This document shows, piece by piece, positions 9,815 to 17,406 of a DNA stretch of 64,000 nt; within the stretch, counting starts at the first letter, position 1, and each line of letters opens with the position of its first letter. The notes beneath the pieces were generated by a model. That model did no database searches, was not told where the DNA came from, and was given only the letters and a program-made list of their open reading frames with translations. Source of the DNA: DASSUW01 sp963844405 (GTDB lineage: Bacteria > Actinomycetota > Thermoleophilia > Solirubrobacterales > Solirubrobacteraceae). The stretch lies in assembly GCA_963844405.1 (NCBI GenBank), contig CAWJNZ010000007.1:558001-622000 (forward strand). The letters run 5' to 3'. Position numbers and translations under genes: made by a program.

Positions 9815-11055
9815 GCGGCTCCAGACCAGCGCCGGCCGGACCAGCGCCGGCCGGACCAGCGGCGCCCGGACCATCCGGGCCCGCCCGTCCTGAACTTCCC
9901 GTCGTCGCGCAGCGCGAGCATCAGCTTCTGAGCGGTGACGACGGCCGGCGCCCACGTCTGCCGCACCGACGCGGCAGACGGCACGGGCGCCGCCAACGAC
10001 CGGACCAGGTCGATCCGCCCGGCGCCGTCCGCCTCGCGCGGATCGGGCAGGTCGACCGCGCCCGTCCTCAGCAGGGCCTTGACCTGGTCGGGCACCAGCT
10101 CCGGCCGGGCCGAGAGCAGCCGGGCGACAACACCCGACGCCACGGCAGCGGCCTGCGACGTCCCGCTGCCGCGGAAGAAGCCCGTCCCGATGCGGGCACC
10201 CGGGTACTCCTGATCCAAGGCCGAGCCCGGCACGCGGAGCGAGACCACGCGCGCGCCCGGGGCGACCACGTCGGGTGAGCGTTCGCGGCTGCGGCTCGAG
10301 AAGTCGGCCACGCGGTCGTCGGCCGGAGCCACCGTGTCGCGCGTGTCGCTCGCGCCGGCGGCGATCACGTACGGATCGGCGGCCGGGATGTCCAGCCGCA
10401 GGGCGGCCGTGCCGTTGTTGCCGGCGGCCGCCACCACGACGATGCCGGACTGCCACAGCCGCTCGACCGCCCACGCCAGGACGTCGCGCTGGTAGCCGCC
10501 GCGGTCCTCGACGCCCAGCGCGAGGTTGACCACGCGGATGTTGAGCCCGTGGGCGTTGCGGTTCGCGCGCACCCACTCGAGCGCCGCGAGCACCTGTCCG
10601 AGGCTGGTCTCGCCGTCGGCGGCCGCGACCTTCAGGCTCACGATCCGCGCCCGCGGGGCCACGCCGGCGAAGCCGGTGATCGGGTCGCGGCCGGCGATCA
10701 GGCCGGCGATGTGGGTGCCGTGGCCGAAGGTGTCGAGCGTCGCGAGCCGGCGGTCGTGCCGCTCGGACGAGAAGTCGGGGCCGTGCACGACGCGGCCGGG
10801 CTCGGTCAGCCCGCCGACCGGCACCACGCCGGAGTCGATCAGCGCCACGTCGACGCCCGCGCCGTCCGGCCCGCCGGACAGCACGCCCGCGCCGCCGAGC
10901 ACCCGCTCCATCGAGGCAGCGGCAGCCGGTTCACCGGCGCGCGCGGGGGCGGGCAGCAAGAGAACGAGCAAGGCGAGCGCGAGGGCCGCCGTCCTGACCG
11001 GCTTGGGCCGGCCTCGGCCGTCCCAGCGGATCCCGTAGCGAATCGTCAAGCGCAT
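9790..11055 (-). CDS. Secreted S8 family serine peptidase (subtilase)
   Basis: From ATG 11055 the protein has a basic N-terminus, a hydrophobic signal (AALALALLVLLLPAPARAG) and a subtilisin catalytic domain. The Asp motif is VALIDSGV, the His motif FGHGTHIAGLIAG, the oxyanion Asn region AAAGNNGTAAL, and the Ser motif FRGSGTSQAAAVASG. No large prodomain is obvious. The C-terminus is unusual: GWSGRRWSGRRWSGRRWSG followed by AAWIDSSGS. A GTG at 11088 would add 11 residues; neither start has an ideal ribosome site. The last 25 bp overlap the GGDEF-EAL gene. It probably acts outside the membrane, possibly in concert with that sensor (inference). Confidence 0.85.
   Translation of the reverse strand: MRLTIRYGIRWDGRGRPKPVRTAALALALLVLLLPAPARAGEPAAAASMERVLGGAGVLSGGPDGAGVDVALIDSGVVPVGGLTEPGRVVHGPDFSSERHDRRLATLDTFGHGTHIAGLIAGRDPITGFAGVAPRARIVSLKVAAADGETSLGQVLAALEWVRANRNAHGLNIRVVNLALGVEDRGGYQRDVLAWAVERLWQSGIVVVAAAGNNGTAALRLDIPAADPYVIAAGASDTRDTVAPADDRVADFSSRSRERSPDVVAPGARVVSLRVPGSALDQEYPGARIGTGFFRGSGTSQAAAVASGVVARLLSARPELVPDQVKALLRTGAVDLPDPREADGAGRIDLVRSLAAPVPSAASVRQTWAPAVVTAQKLMLALRDDGKFRTGGPGWSGRRWSGRRWSGRRWSGAAWIDSSGS
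9825..9869. repeat. Three 15-bp tandem repeats encoding WSGRR-type pentapeptides
   Basis: The unit accagcgccggccgg occurs at 9825-9839 and 9840-9854, followed by a variant at 9855-9869. On the minus strand, in the subtilase frame, each unit encodes WSGRR-like pentapeptides close to the C-terminus. In another frame it would read PALVR. The repeat ends 10 bp upstream of the GTG start of the GGDEF-EAL gene. Confidence 0.8.
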
Positions 11056-11116
11056 CCCTTCCGTGGCATCCGCGACCCCTATCGGCACGGTCCGGAAAGC
11101 GCTCAGACGGACATCT

Positions 11117-11150
11117 GTCCAGCCGCCGCCAAAACCCGCGGCGGCTGGAC
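11117..11150 (-). terminator. Perfect 13-bp stem, 8-nt loop downstream of the LLM oxidoreductase gene
   Basis: GTCCAGCCGCCGC (11117-11129) and its exact complement GCGGCGGCTGGAC (11138-11150) flank an 8-base loop. The hairpin lies 18 bp past the stop of the minus-strand four-gene operon and upstream of the subtilase. No T-run follows, as is usual for GC-rich actinomycete terminators. Confidence 0.6.
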
Positions 11151-11167
11151 GAGTGGACGATCCCGCG

Positions 11168-12220
11168 TCAGTTGAAGGCCGGCATCACCTGCTCGGCGAC
11201 GATCCGCAGTTGCCCGCGCGTGTCGGCCACGTTGGGGATGTCCGCGCCGGTGAAGGCCTTGACCATCGCCGCGTCGACGATCGCCATGATCATGTGGTTG
11301 ACCCCGTGCGGCTGCAGGTCGGTCTTGATCTTCTCGACGATCTCCTCGGGCGTGCCGGCCAGCGACAGCTTCTCGGCGTTCTCGGGGCTGAAGAGCTCGA
11401 GCGCGCGCGGGACGTCACCGGCGTCCAGCGCGTCGACCACCGGTTTGAGCTCGGCGGGGTCGATCCCGTGCCGCTCGACCTGCTCGGGCGGCATCGCCGA
11501 CAAGTAGAAGGTGACCAGCGCGCGCGCCGCCGCCTTGGCCGCCGCCGAGTCCTCGCTGACCACGGTGACCACCCAGGCTCCCATGTCCAGGTCGGCGATG
11601 TCCTTGCCGGCCTTCTGCGCTCCTTCCTGAGTGCGCGCCGCCATGTATTCGTAGGCCTCGCTGGAGTAGGCCAGAGCCTGGTGAACGCCTTCGGTCAGCT
11701 CGCCCGCCACCCGGAAGGAGCGCGGCCCCTTCATCGCGCCCATCTTGATCGGGATGTGCTCCTGGACGGGCTTGGCGAAGGTGTAGAGACCGTTGTACTT
11801 GAAGAAGTCGCCGTCGTGGGTGATGGCGCCCTCGGCCAGGAAGGTCCGCATGACGTGGATCGCCTCGATGAGGCGCGACATCGGCTTGCGCTCGGCCCAG
11901 TCCTCCACGCCGTGCTGGTGCAGCAGCCCGAAGTTGCCCGTGGAGACGACGATCTCCGTCCGGCCGTTGGTGAGCTCGTCGAGCGAGGCCATGACCTGGC
12001 AGATATGGGTCGGCTCCCGCAGGAAGACGTGCGTGACATTGGGGCCGAAGCGGATCCGCTCCGTCTTCTCGGCCGCGGCGGCGAAGACGACGAACGGGTC
12101 CTTCCACCAGGTCTCGTCGACCGAGTAGGCCGCGTAGTACCCGAGCTCGTCCGCGGTCTTCACCGTCTCGACGAGGTCCGGGATCGGAAAGACCGGGACC
12201 ATGCAATAGCTGAACTTCAT
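11168..12220 (-). CDS. LLM-class flavin-dependent oxidoreductase
   Basis: A 350-aa TIM-barrel protein of the bacterial luciferase superfamily, which uses FMN or F420. Recognisable parts are the start MKFSYCMVPVFPIPDLVETV, the strand RIRFGPNVTHVFLREP, the loop VVSTGNFGLLHQHGVED, and a C-terminal EEIVEKIKTDL region typical of F420-dependent members. Substrate cannot be deduced. The ATG overlaps the stop of the 86-aa gene (ATGA), so it is the last gene of a four-gene operon with a GlcD-like oxidase and a CCG Fe-S protein. This context suggests a multi-step redox conversion of an organic acid or xenobiotic (inference). Confidence 0.8.
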   Translation of the reverse strand: MKFSYCMVPVFPIPDLVETVKTADELGYYAAYSVDETWWKDPFVVFAAAAEKTERIRFGPNVTHVFLREPTHICQVMASLDELTNGRTEIVVSTGNFGLLHQHGVEDWAERKPMSRLIEAIHVMRTFLAEGAITHDGDFFKYNGLYTFAKPVQEHIPIKMGAMKGPRSFRVAGELTEGVHQALAYSSEAYEYMAARTQEGAQKAGKDIADLDMGAWVVTVVSEDSAAAKAAARALVTFYLSAMPPEQVERHGIDPAELKPVVDALDAGDVPRALELFSPENAEKLSLAGTPEEIVEKIKTDLQPHGVNHMIMAIVDAAMVKAFTGADIPNVADTRGQLRIVAEQVMPAFN

Positions 12221-12477
12221 GCGTCCTCCTCCGGCATCGTTTCGGACCCCAGTCCCGCCGACAGCACCTCGTCCGCGAAGTGCTTGTGCATCCAGTCCAG
12301 GTGGTCCCAGCGCGCGTCGACGATCCGCCTGGTGTCCCAGGCCGGCATCTCCTGCTGCGGGAAGATCCGCATCTTCTCCGGGTCGACCTCGTAGATGTGC
12401 TCGAACCGCATGATCACGTCGTCGGTGATCCGCTGCGGCTCCGGCGGCCGCTGGTCGCCGAGTCGGAAGATGCTCAT
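12217..12477 (-). CDS. Unknown 86-aa protein in a redox operon
   Basis: A short gene locked into the operon by ATGA overlaps at both ends (12474-12477 and 12217-12220). The product is hydrophilic with many Asp/Glu/His/Trp residues: the N-terminus MSIFRLGDQRPPEPQRITDD leads into an HIYEVDPEKMRIFPQQ segment and WDHLDWMHKHF. It has no signal peptide, membrane span or cysteine pair. I do not recognise the family. The strict overlaps argue that it is translated in step with the flanking oxidoreductases, perhaps as a small subunit or carrier (inference). Confidence 0.7.
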   Translation of the reverse strand: MSIFRLGDQRPPEPQRITDDVIMRFEHIYEVDPEKMRIFPQQEMPAWDTRRIVDARWDHLDWMHKHFADEVLSAGLGSETMPEEDA

Positions 12478-13973
12478 TCGTACGCCTCGTCCATCGACTG
12501 CTTGCCGGGGTTCATCACGTTGTTGGGGTCGAGCGCGCGCTTGATGCGCTTGACGACCTCCCACGAGCTGCCCATCTCGGTCGGCACCAGCTCCGCGTCA
12601 CCCTCGCGGGTCGCGCCGTGGCAGGCCGTGATCGACCCGCCGTACTTGAGCGAGACCTCGGAGATCTCGCGCTTGCAGTTGACCCACGCCTCCCAGGTCC
12701 GGTCGTCGAGCTTCTGCTCCCAGATCCCGACGTCGATCTCCACCAGGTAGTCGGCCCACGGCTTGTAGGCGCCGTTGGTGTAGGCGAACATGCCCCAGTC
12801 GTCGAAGACGCCGTACTCGCGGATGTAGCGGTCGACGATCGCGTGCCACTCCTCGCGCACCTTCGGGAGCACGGAGTAGTTGAGCGCCGCGTCCTCGCAG
12901 TGCCACGACATCGGGACGGCCTGCCCCTCCAGCGTCCGGCCGTGGAGCGGCGTGGCGTAGCGGTCGTGGCGCGAAGCCCAGTCGCCCTCGGAGATCTCGT
13001 CGCCCAGGTAGCGGCCGTCGTTGTGCCGGCCCAGCTCCATGACGATCTTCGACGCGGGCTCGACCTCGGCGCGCCGCCCGTACATGGCGACCGCGATCAC
13101 CGACCGCACGTCCTCCGGCTGCGGGATGTACGCCTCGTCGTCGCGCCGCAGGTAGCGCAGCTTCCACTCGTCGAAGAGCACGACGCCGGCCAGCGTGGCC
13201 AGGCCCGACTTCGTGAGCTCGCCGGTGGTCGCCCACGCCTTCATGTAGTCGTCGAACGCGAAGAAGGCCGCGAACTCGGTCTCCGGCCGCGGCACCAGCT
13301 CCAGCGTGGCCTCGGTGCAGATGCCGAGCGTGCCCTGGTGGCCGGTGAACAGGTGCTTCAGGGTGAGACCGGTCGACGACTTGCGCAGCTTGCGCCCGCC
13401 GCCCTCGGCGATCTCGACGATCTCGCCGGTCGGCAGCACGACCTCCATCGAGATCACGAGGTCGCGCGTGTGGCCGAAGCGCGAGCCGAGCAGCGACCAC
13501 CCGCCGGTGCCGATCCGGCCGCCGACCAGCGAGCACGGGTAGGAGGCGGGGTCGTCGGGATAGAAGACGCCGTGCGGGCGCAGCTCCTCGTTGAGCTTGA
13601 GCATGTTGATGCCCGGCCCGACGGTCACCGTGCGGTCCACGAGGTCGACCTCGTGGATCTTGTTCATGAACTTGACGTCGACGAGGATGCCGCCGCGCAG
13701 CGGCACGGCGCCGTCCGACAGGCCCGTGCCGCCGGCGCGCGGCACGACAGGGATGTTCAGCCGATTGGCGAGCTTGACGACGTCGCTCACCTCCTGCGCG
13801 GTCTTCGGCAGGACCGCGAGGTCCGGCATGTGCTCGGCCCAGCGGTGGACCGGGAACGGCGCCGGCACGCGCGTGCGGTTCACGCGCGAGGAGACGTTGG
13901 TGAGGACGCGGTCGGGATCGCCGATGATCGCGTGGAGCTCCTCGATCACCGCGTCGTCGATGGCGGCGATCAT
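12474..13973 (-). CDS. FAD-binding oxidase of the GlcD / D-lactate dehydrogenase type
   Basis: A 499-aa protein with the PCMH FAD-binding domain in the N-terminal half (VVPRAGGTGLSDGAVPLRGG, then GGRIGTGGWSLLGSRFGHT) and the FAD-linked oxidase C-terminal domain, ending ALDPNNVMNPGKQSMDEAYE, the usual NPGK end of this family. Such enzymes oxidise 2-hydroxyacids such as glycolate or lactate, or alkylglycerols, and pass electrons to a CCG Fe-S partner, which is encoded directly upstream with an ATGA overlap. Substrate specificity is not visible from motifs. Confidence 0.85.
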   Translation of the reverse strand: MIAAIDDAVIEELHAIIGDPDRVLTNVSSRVNRTRVPAPFPVHRWAEHMPDLAVLPKTAQEVSDVVKLANRLNIPVVPRAGGTGLSDGAVPLRGGILVDVKFMNKIHEVDLVDRTVTVGPGINMLKLNEELRPHGVFYPDDPASYPCSLVGGRIGTGGWSLLGSRFGHTRDLVISMEVVLPTGEIVEIAEGGGRKLRKSSTGLTLKHLFTGHQGTLGICTEATLELVPRPETEFAAFFAFDDYMKAWATTGELTKSGLATLAGVVLFDEWKLRYLRRDDEAYIPQPEDVRSVIAVAMYGRRAEVEPASKIVMELGRHNDGRYLGDEISEGDWASRHDRYATPLHGRTLEGQAVPMSWHCEDAALNYSVLPKVREEWHAIVDRYIREYGVFDDWGMFAYTNGAYKPWADYLVEIDVGIWEQKLDDRTWEAWVNCKREISEVSLKYGGSITACHGATREGDAELVPTEMGSSWEVVKRIKRALDPNNVMNPGKQSMDEAYE

Positions 13974-15178
13974 GCGCGCGCCTCCGCGCTCGTCTGCCCG
14001 CCGACCTCGATCCCGGCCGACTGCGCGAGCAGCTCGAACAGGTCCATGACCTCGAGCGTCCCGACGTCGCTCAGCGGCCGCTCGGACCACGGGCAGGCGC
14101 TGATCAGCGCGTCGACCTCCAGCGCCTCCGCGCGCGCGACGCGCCGCCGGCTGATCTCCGCGGTGATCTCCGGCTTCTCGACCGGCAGCCCGCCGCCGCC
14201 GCCCGAGCAGTAGCTCCACTGGGTGACGCGGTCGACGTCCTTGAGCTCGAGCCCGGGGATCGCGCGCAGCAGCTCGCGCGGCGCCTCGTGGACGCCCTTG
14301 CGCTTGTTGAGCCGGCACGGGTCGTGGTAGGTGACCACGCGCTCGACCGGCTCGGTGAGCGCGATCTTCCCCTCGCGCACGAGCTCGGCCACGAGCTCGA
14401 CGCCGAGCACGATCTCGAAGTCGTACGCGTCGCCGAAGTAGCGCGGGTAGTCCTCGGTGAAGGCGATGAAGTCGTGCGGGTCGGGCGCGATGATCCGCTT
14501 GGCGCCGACCGCCCGCCAGTCGGCCACGTTGTGCTCGGCGTGCTTGCGCGCGAGGTCGACGTAGCCCATCTCCGCGGCGGGCCCGCCGCAGCACCACTGC
14601 TCGCGCATCAGGCCGAACTCGACGCCGGCGCGCTGGAGCAGCTGCGCGAAGGCGCGCGAGTACGACGTGCGGTAGAAGGCCGCCTCGCAGTCGACGAAGA
14701 GGATCGTCTCGCCGCCCACCGGGATGTCGAGCCCTTCGGCCCAGTCGGCCACGTGCTCCTGGGAGACCTCGATCCCGCCGAGCACCGGCTCGTTGTGGTT
14801 GGCGGCCAGCCGCTCGTTCCAGAGCTTCCAGCCCTCGCGCTCGTTGCCGGTCTCGACCATCAGCGCCCGCATCGCCTTCACGACGTCGACGGTCCGCGTG
14901 CGGTGGCGGTAGAAGTCGCCGGTGAAGAGCGTGTTGGGGCAGCGCAGCTCGCACGCCCCGCACTGGGTGCAGTGGACGTAGTCGTCGGCCACGTCGGCGA
15001 CGTCGACGAGGCCCTTCTCCATCGCCACGATGTTCGCGTGGAAGGCCGTCGGCGTGTGGTTCTCGTTGCGGGTGACCTGCATGACCGGGCACACCTCGCG
15101 ACAGAACTTGTGGCCGGACGAGAAGCAGCCGTACGCGTTGTCGCGCCAGCGCTCGACGAACTCGCTCTCCCGGGTCAT
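13970..15178 (-). CDS. Fe-S oxidoreductase with two CCG domains (GlcF/GlpC/HdrD-like)
   Basis: A 402-aa protein starting at ATG 15178 behind a strong GGGAGG site. Ferredoxin-type cysteines appear as FCREVCPVM and HCTQCGACELRCPN, binding 4Fe-4S clusters. The C-terminal two-thirds holds CCG cysteine-rich domains (EQWCCGGPAAEMG, YHDPCRLNK, QWSYCSGGGGGLP) as in heterodisulfide reductase HdrD/GlpC/GlcF. It would accept electrons from the FAD oxidase encoded next and pass them to quinone or another carrier. It is the first gene of the 15.2-11.2 kb operon; its promoter must lie in 15179-15407, shared with the divergent YbaK-like gene. Confidence 0.85.
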   Translation of the reverse strand: MTRESEFVERWRDNAYGCFSSGHKFCREVCPVMQVTRNENHTPTAFHANIVAMEKGLVDVADVADDYVHCTQCGACELRCPNTLFTGDFYRHRTRTVDVVKAMRALMVETGNEREGWKLWNERLAANHNEPVLGGIEVSQEHVADWAEGLDIPVGGETILFVDCEAAFYRTSYSRAFAQLLQRAGVEFGLMREQWCCGGPAAEMGYVDLARKHAEHNVADWRAVGAKRIIAPDPHDFIAFTEDYPRYFGDAYDFEIVLGVELVAELVREGKIALTEPVERVVTYHDPCRLNKRKGVHEAPRELLRAIPGLELKDVDRVTQWSYCSGGGGGLPVEKPEITAEISRRRVARAEALEVDALISACPWSERPLSDVGTLEVMDLFELLAQSAGIEVGGQTSAEARA

Positions 15179-15407
15179 TCCCCTCCCTTCACCGCGTCTC
15201 CCGCCGCGGCCGTGCACTTCTCCCACGGCCGGGCGGCCAGCATGTTGATCATCGGCGGCCTGGCCTCCGTCAGCTGCGTGGACGTCAAGCGCTCCCCTCT
15301 CTCCCGGTGCTGGCGCGAACGTATCACGCGTCACGAAACGGCTTGCCGGAGGTGGCCGCGAGGCGTACCGTCAGCGATGCCTGTTCGCGACCGGGAGGTA
15401 CGACGTC

Positions 15408-15932
15408 ATGAGCACCGTAGAGGCCCGCGGCATCGACGCCGTGACCGCCTTCCTCGAGCGCGAGGGGGTGGCCCACGAGGTCGTCGAGCACCGCCCGACG
15501 TTCAGCGCCGCGGCCGAGGCGCGGGCGTCGGGCTCAGAGCCGCGCGAGGCGGCCAAGACGCTCGCCCTGCGTGACCACGACCAGTACCGCATGGCGGTCA
15601 TCCCGGCCACGCACCGGCTCGACCTGCACCGCATGCGCGAGTTGATGGGCGCCTCGAGCCACCTGCGGCTGGCCACCGAGGCCGAGCTGGAGCAGGACTT
15701 CCCGATGTTCGACGTCGGGGCGATGCCGCCGCTGGGGCCGATGATGCCGATGCCGGAGGTCATCGACGTCCATCTGCTCTACCACGAGCAGATCCTGTGC
15801 GCCGGCGGTGACCACCGCCACTCGCTGCGCGTGGACCCGCGGGACCTCGTGCGCGTGTGCGAGCCGCGGGTGGCGGCGATCTGCGAGACGCCCGACGGCC
15901 AGAGCCGGTTCCGGGACCTGCCTCGCGTGTGA
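15408..15932 (+). CDS. YbaK/prolyl-tRNA deacylase-domain protein
   Basis: A 174-aa single-domain protein of the YbaK/EbsC superfamily, which hydrolyses mischarged aminoacyl-tRNAs in trans. Seen features are the N-terminal VTAFLEREGVAHEVVEHRPT, the AAKTLALRDHD strand containing the conserved Lys, and the glycine/proline loop FDVGAMPPLG at the position of the family's GG.PP loop. It starts at ATG 15408 with GGGAGGT at 15394-15400. It is transcribed alone and followed by a strong hairpin. The amino acid specificity is not evident. Confidence 0.8.
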   Translation: MSTVEARGIDAVTAFLEREGVAHEVVEHRPTFSAAAEARASGSEPREAAKTLALRDHDQYRMAVIPATHRLDLHRMRELMGASSHLRLATEAELEQDFPMFDVGAMPPLGPMMPMPEVIDVHLLYHEQILCAGGDHRHSLRVDPRDLVRVCEPRVAAICETPDGQSRFRDLPRV

Positions 15933-15940
15933 GAGGTTGG

Positions 15941-15965
15941 GGGCCCCGCCCGAGGGGCGGGGCCC
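15941..15965. terminator. Bidirectional hairpin terminator between convergent genes
   Basis: GGGCCCCGCC (15941-15950) pairs exactly with GGCGGGGCCC (15956-15965) across a 5-base loop. It sits between the stop of the YbaK-like gene and the stop of the minus-strand cheW remnant and can serve both. Confidence 0.75.
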
Positions 15966-15974
15966 ATGTCGCTG

Positions 15975-16376
15975 TTAGGCGGTGACGGCGGCGAACGCCG
16001 TCGCGTCGAGCAGCATGACCAGGCGGTCCTCGAGCTTGGCGACGGCCTCGACCGCGCTGCCGGCGGACGGCACGGCCTCGAGCTGGTCGGTCTCGACCGT
16101 GAGCACCTCGTCGACCTCGTCGACGACCACGCCGAGGCGCCCGCCGTCGAGGATGATGACCTTGCCGCCGGCCTCGTCGGCCGCGCCCGCGGTGGGCAGG
16201 CCGAGCCGCTCGGCGATGTCGACGATCGGCACGATCTTGCCGCGCAGGCCGATCACGCCGCGGACGCCCGGCTCGTCGGAGGCGACGGTGCGCGGGACCG
16301 CGTGGCGGATGATCTCGCTGACCGACTCGATCGGGAGGGCATACTCCTCGCCGGCTCAGCTTGGGCGCGAACTCAT
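15975..16376 (-). pseudogene. CheW-like protein with damaged 5' end
   Basis: From about 16350 downward the frame reads EEYALPIESVSEIIRHAV, then RGKIVPIVDIAERLGLP, VIILDGGRLGVVVDEVDEVL and LEDRLVMLLDATAF, a nearly complete CheW domain (chemotaxis coupling of receptors to CheA). Its natural N-terminus is missing: ATG 16376 overlaps the azlD stop but reads six codons (MSSRPS) then TGA. Removing one base near 16355 would give YEFAPKLSGEEYALP, which resembles a first CheW strand. So either one base is in error or cheW lost its 5' end against azlD. No other chemotaxis gene is in the window. Confidence 0.6.
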
Positions 16377-16675
16377 AGCGCGCGCAGACCCGCGGTGACG
16401 ATCGCGGCGATCCCCACGACGGCGACCATCGGCAGCCGTGCGAGCAGCGCGGCGACGGCCGCGAGCAGGCCGACGGCGGTCTCGTCGACCGCCAGCGTGC
16501 GGTCGGGACCGCCGAACGTGTCGACGACCACGAGCGCCGCGAGCAGGCTCGGCGCCAGCCGTGCGACCACGCCGGACAGCTGCGGCGGCAGCGCGCGTCC
16601 GCCGAGCGCGACGGGGCCGAGCGCCTTGATCGCGACGCTGCCGACGGTGAGGAGCGCGATGGTCGCCCAGATCAT
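16373..16675 (-). CDS. azlD: AzlD-like small subunit of branched-chain amino acid exporter
   Basis: A 100-aa protein with about three hydrophobic helices (MIWATIALLTVGSVAIKALG; LLAALVVVDTFGG; MVAVVGIAAIVTAGLRAL), the standard size for AzlD. The start overlaps the azlC stop (ATGA at 16672-16675). AzlC and AzlD together form an exporter for branched-chain amino acids or analogues in the cytoplasmic membrane. Confidence 0.8.
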   Translation of the reverse strand: MIWATIALLTVGSVAIKALGPVALGGRALPPQLSGVVARLAPSLLAALVVVDTFGGPDRTLAVDETAVGLLAAVAALLARLPMVAVVGIAAIVTAGLRAL

Positions 16676-17361
16676 CGGGAGCGCACCCCCAGCAGCGCCG
16701 CCAGCGAGGCCGCCACGACGGGGATGCCCGTCGGCGTGAAGGGGATCAGCACGAGGGCGATGGCGCCGCCCAGCAGGGCGCTCGACAGCATCGAGCGGTC
16801 GCGCATCTCCTCGGCGAGCAGCGCCAGGTAGAAGGCGGGGAACACCGCGTCGAGGCCCAGGGCCTCGGGGTCGCCGAGCAGGGCGCCGGCGAAGACGCCG
16901 ATCGCCGTGCCGAGCCACCACGCCGCGGCCTGCGGGATGGTGGCCCCCATCATGAGCAGCCGGTCGAACGTGCCGTCGCCGCGGTTGGCGATCGCCCACG
17001 AGGCGTCGACCATCGCCTGCCCCTCGGCCGCGCGGCGCAGCGGCCCGCCCTTGAGCGCGGGACCGACGGCGAGCCCCATCGGCAGGAAGCGGGTGTTGAT
17101 GAGCAGGCCGGCCGAGACAGCGGAGGCGAGGCCGCCGCCGGCGGCGAGGATGCTGACCGACGCGAACTGCGCGGCGCCGCCGAACACGAGGATCGACATG
17201 GCGACGGCCGCGACGGCGCCCATGACCGGCTCGGCCAGCACGCCGAAGGACATGCCGATGGCCAGCGTCGGCAGCACGAAGGGCAGGCCCGACTTGATGC
17301 CTTCGGCGAGCCCGAGCGGCGGATCGTCGCGTGGTGGTCTTGACACCTTCAAAGTGCTCAT
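16672..17361 (-). CDS. azlC: AzlC family branched-chain amino acid permease
   Basis: A 229-aa membrane protein with the AzlC pattern: GIKSGLPFVLPTLAIGMSFG, VFGGAAQFASVSILAAGG, INTRFLPMGLAVGP, and later hydrophobic helices. Start is ATG 17361. A TATAAC hexamer on the minus strand (17373-17368) places the expected transcription start at the ATG itself, suggesting a leaderless transcript. The divergent neighbour is a CGNR-type regulator, probably its controller. The likely role is export of valine/leucine/isoleucine or toxic analogues. Confidence 0.85.
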   Translation of the reverse strand: MSTLKVSRPPRDDPPLGLAEGIKSGLPFVLPTLAIGMSFGVLAEPVMGAVAAVAMSILVFGGAAQFASVSILAAGGGLASAVSAGLLINTRFLPMGLAVGPALKGGPLRRAAEGQAMVDASWAIANRGDGTFDRLLMMGATIPQAAAWWLGTAIGVFAGALLGDPEALGLDAVFPAFYLALLAEEMRDRSMLSSALLGGAIALVLIPFTPTGIPVVAASLAALLGVRSR

Positions 17362-17365
17362 GCCG

Positions 17366-17400
17366 GTGTTATAACACACCCAAACGATCTTTGCTAGTAT
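17366..17400. promoter_or_regulatory. Divergent azlC / CGNR-regulator promoter region with 12-bp palindrome
   Basis: GTGTTATAACAC (17366-17377) is a perfect 12-bp palindrome. It contains the probable azlC -10 (TATAAC on the minus strand) and covers the -35 position expected for the plus-strand gene, whose -10 would be TAGTAT (17395-17400), 7 bp before its ATG at 17407. A factor bound here would control both genes. Both predicted transcripts would be leaderless. Confidence 0.55.
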
Positions 17401-17406
17401 GAAGGT

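Noticed and set aside
9825..9869. CRISPR-like array
   Set aside because: The 15-bp units are contiguous and coding, with no spacers.
7361..9931. 856-codon open frame on the plus strand, rich in Arg, His, Gln and Pro
   Set aside because: It is the antisense of the GGDEF-EAL gene; composition is typical of high-GC shadow frames and it has no recognisable domain.
9815..10576. N-terminal extension of the GGDEF-EAL frame to 10576
   Set aside because: Lies wholly inside the subtilase gene in another frame with biased Arg/Gly/Pro content; the membrane-domain start at 9814 is better.
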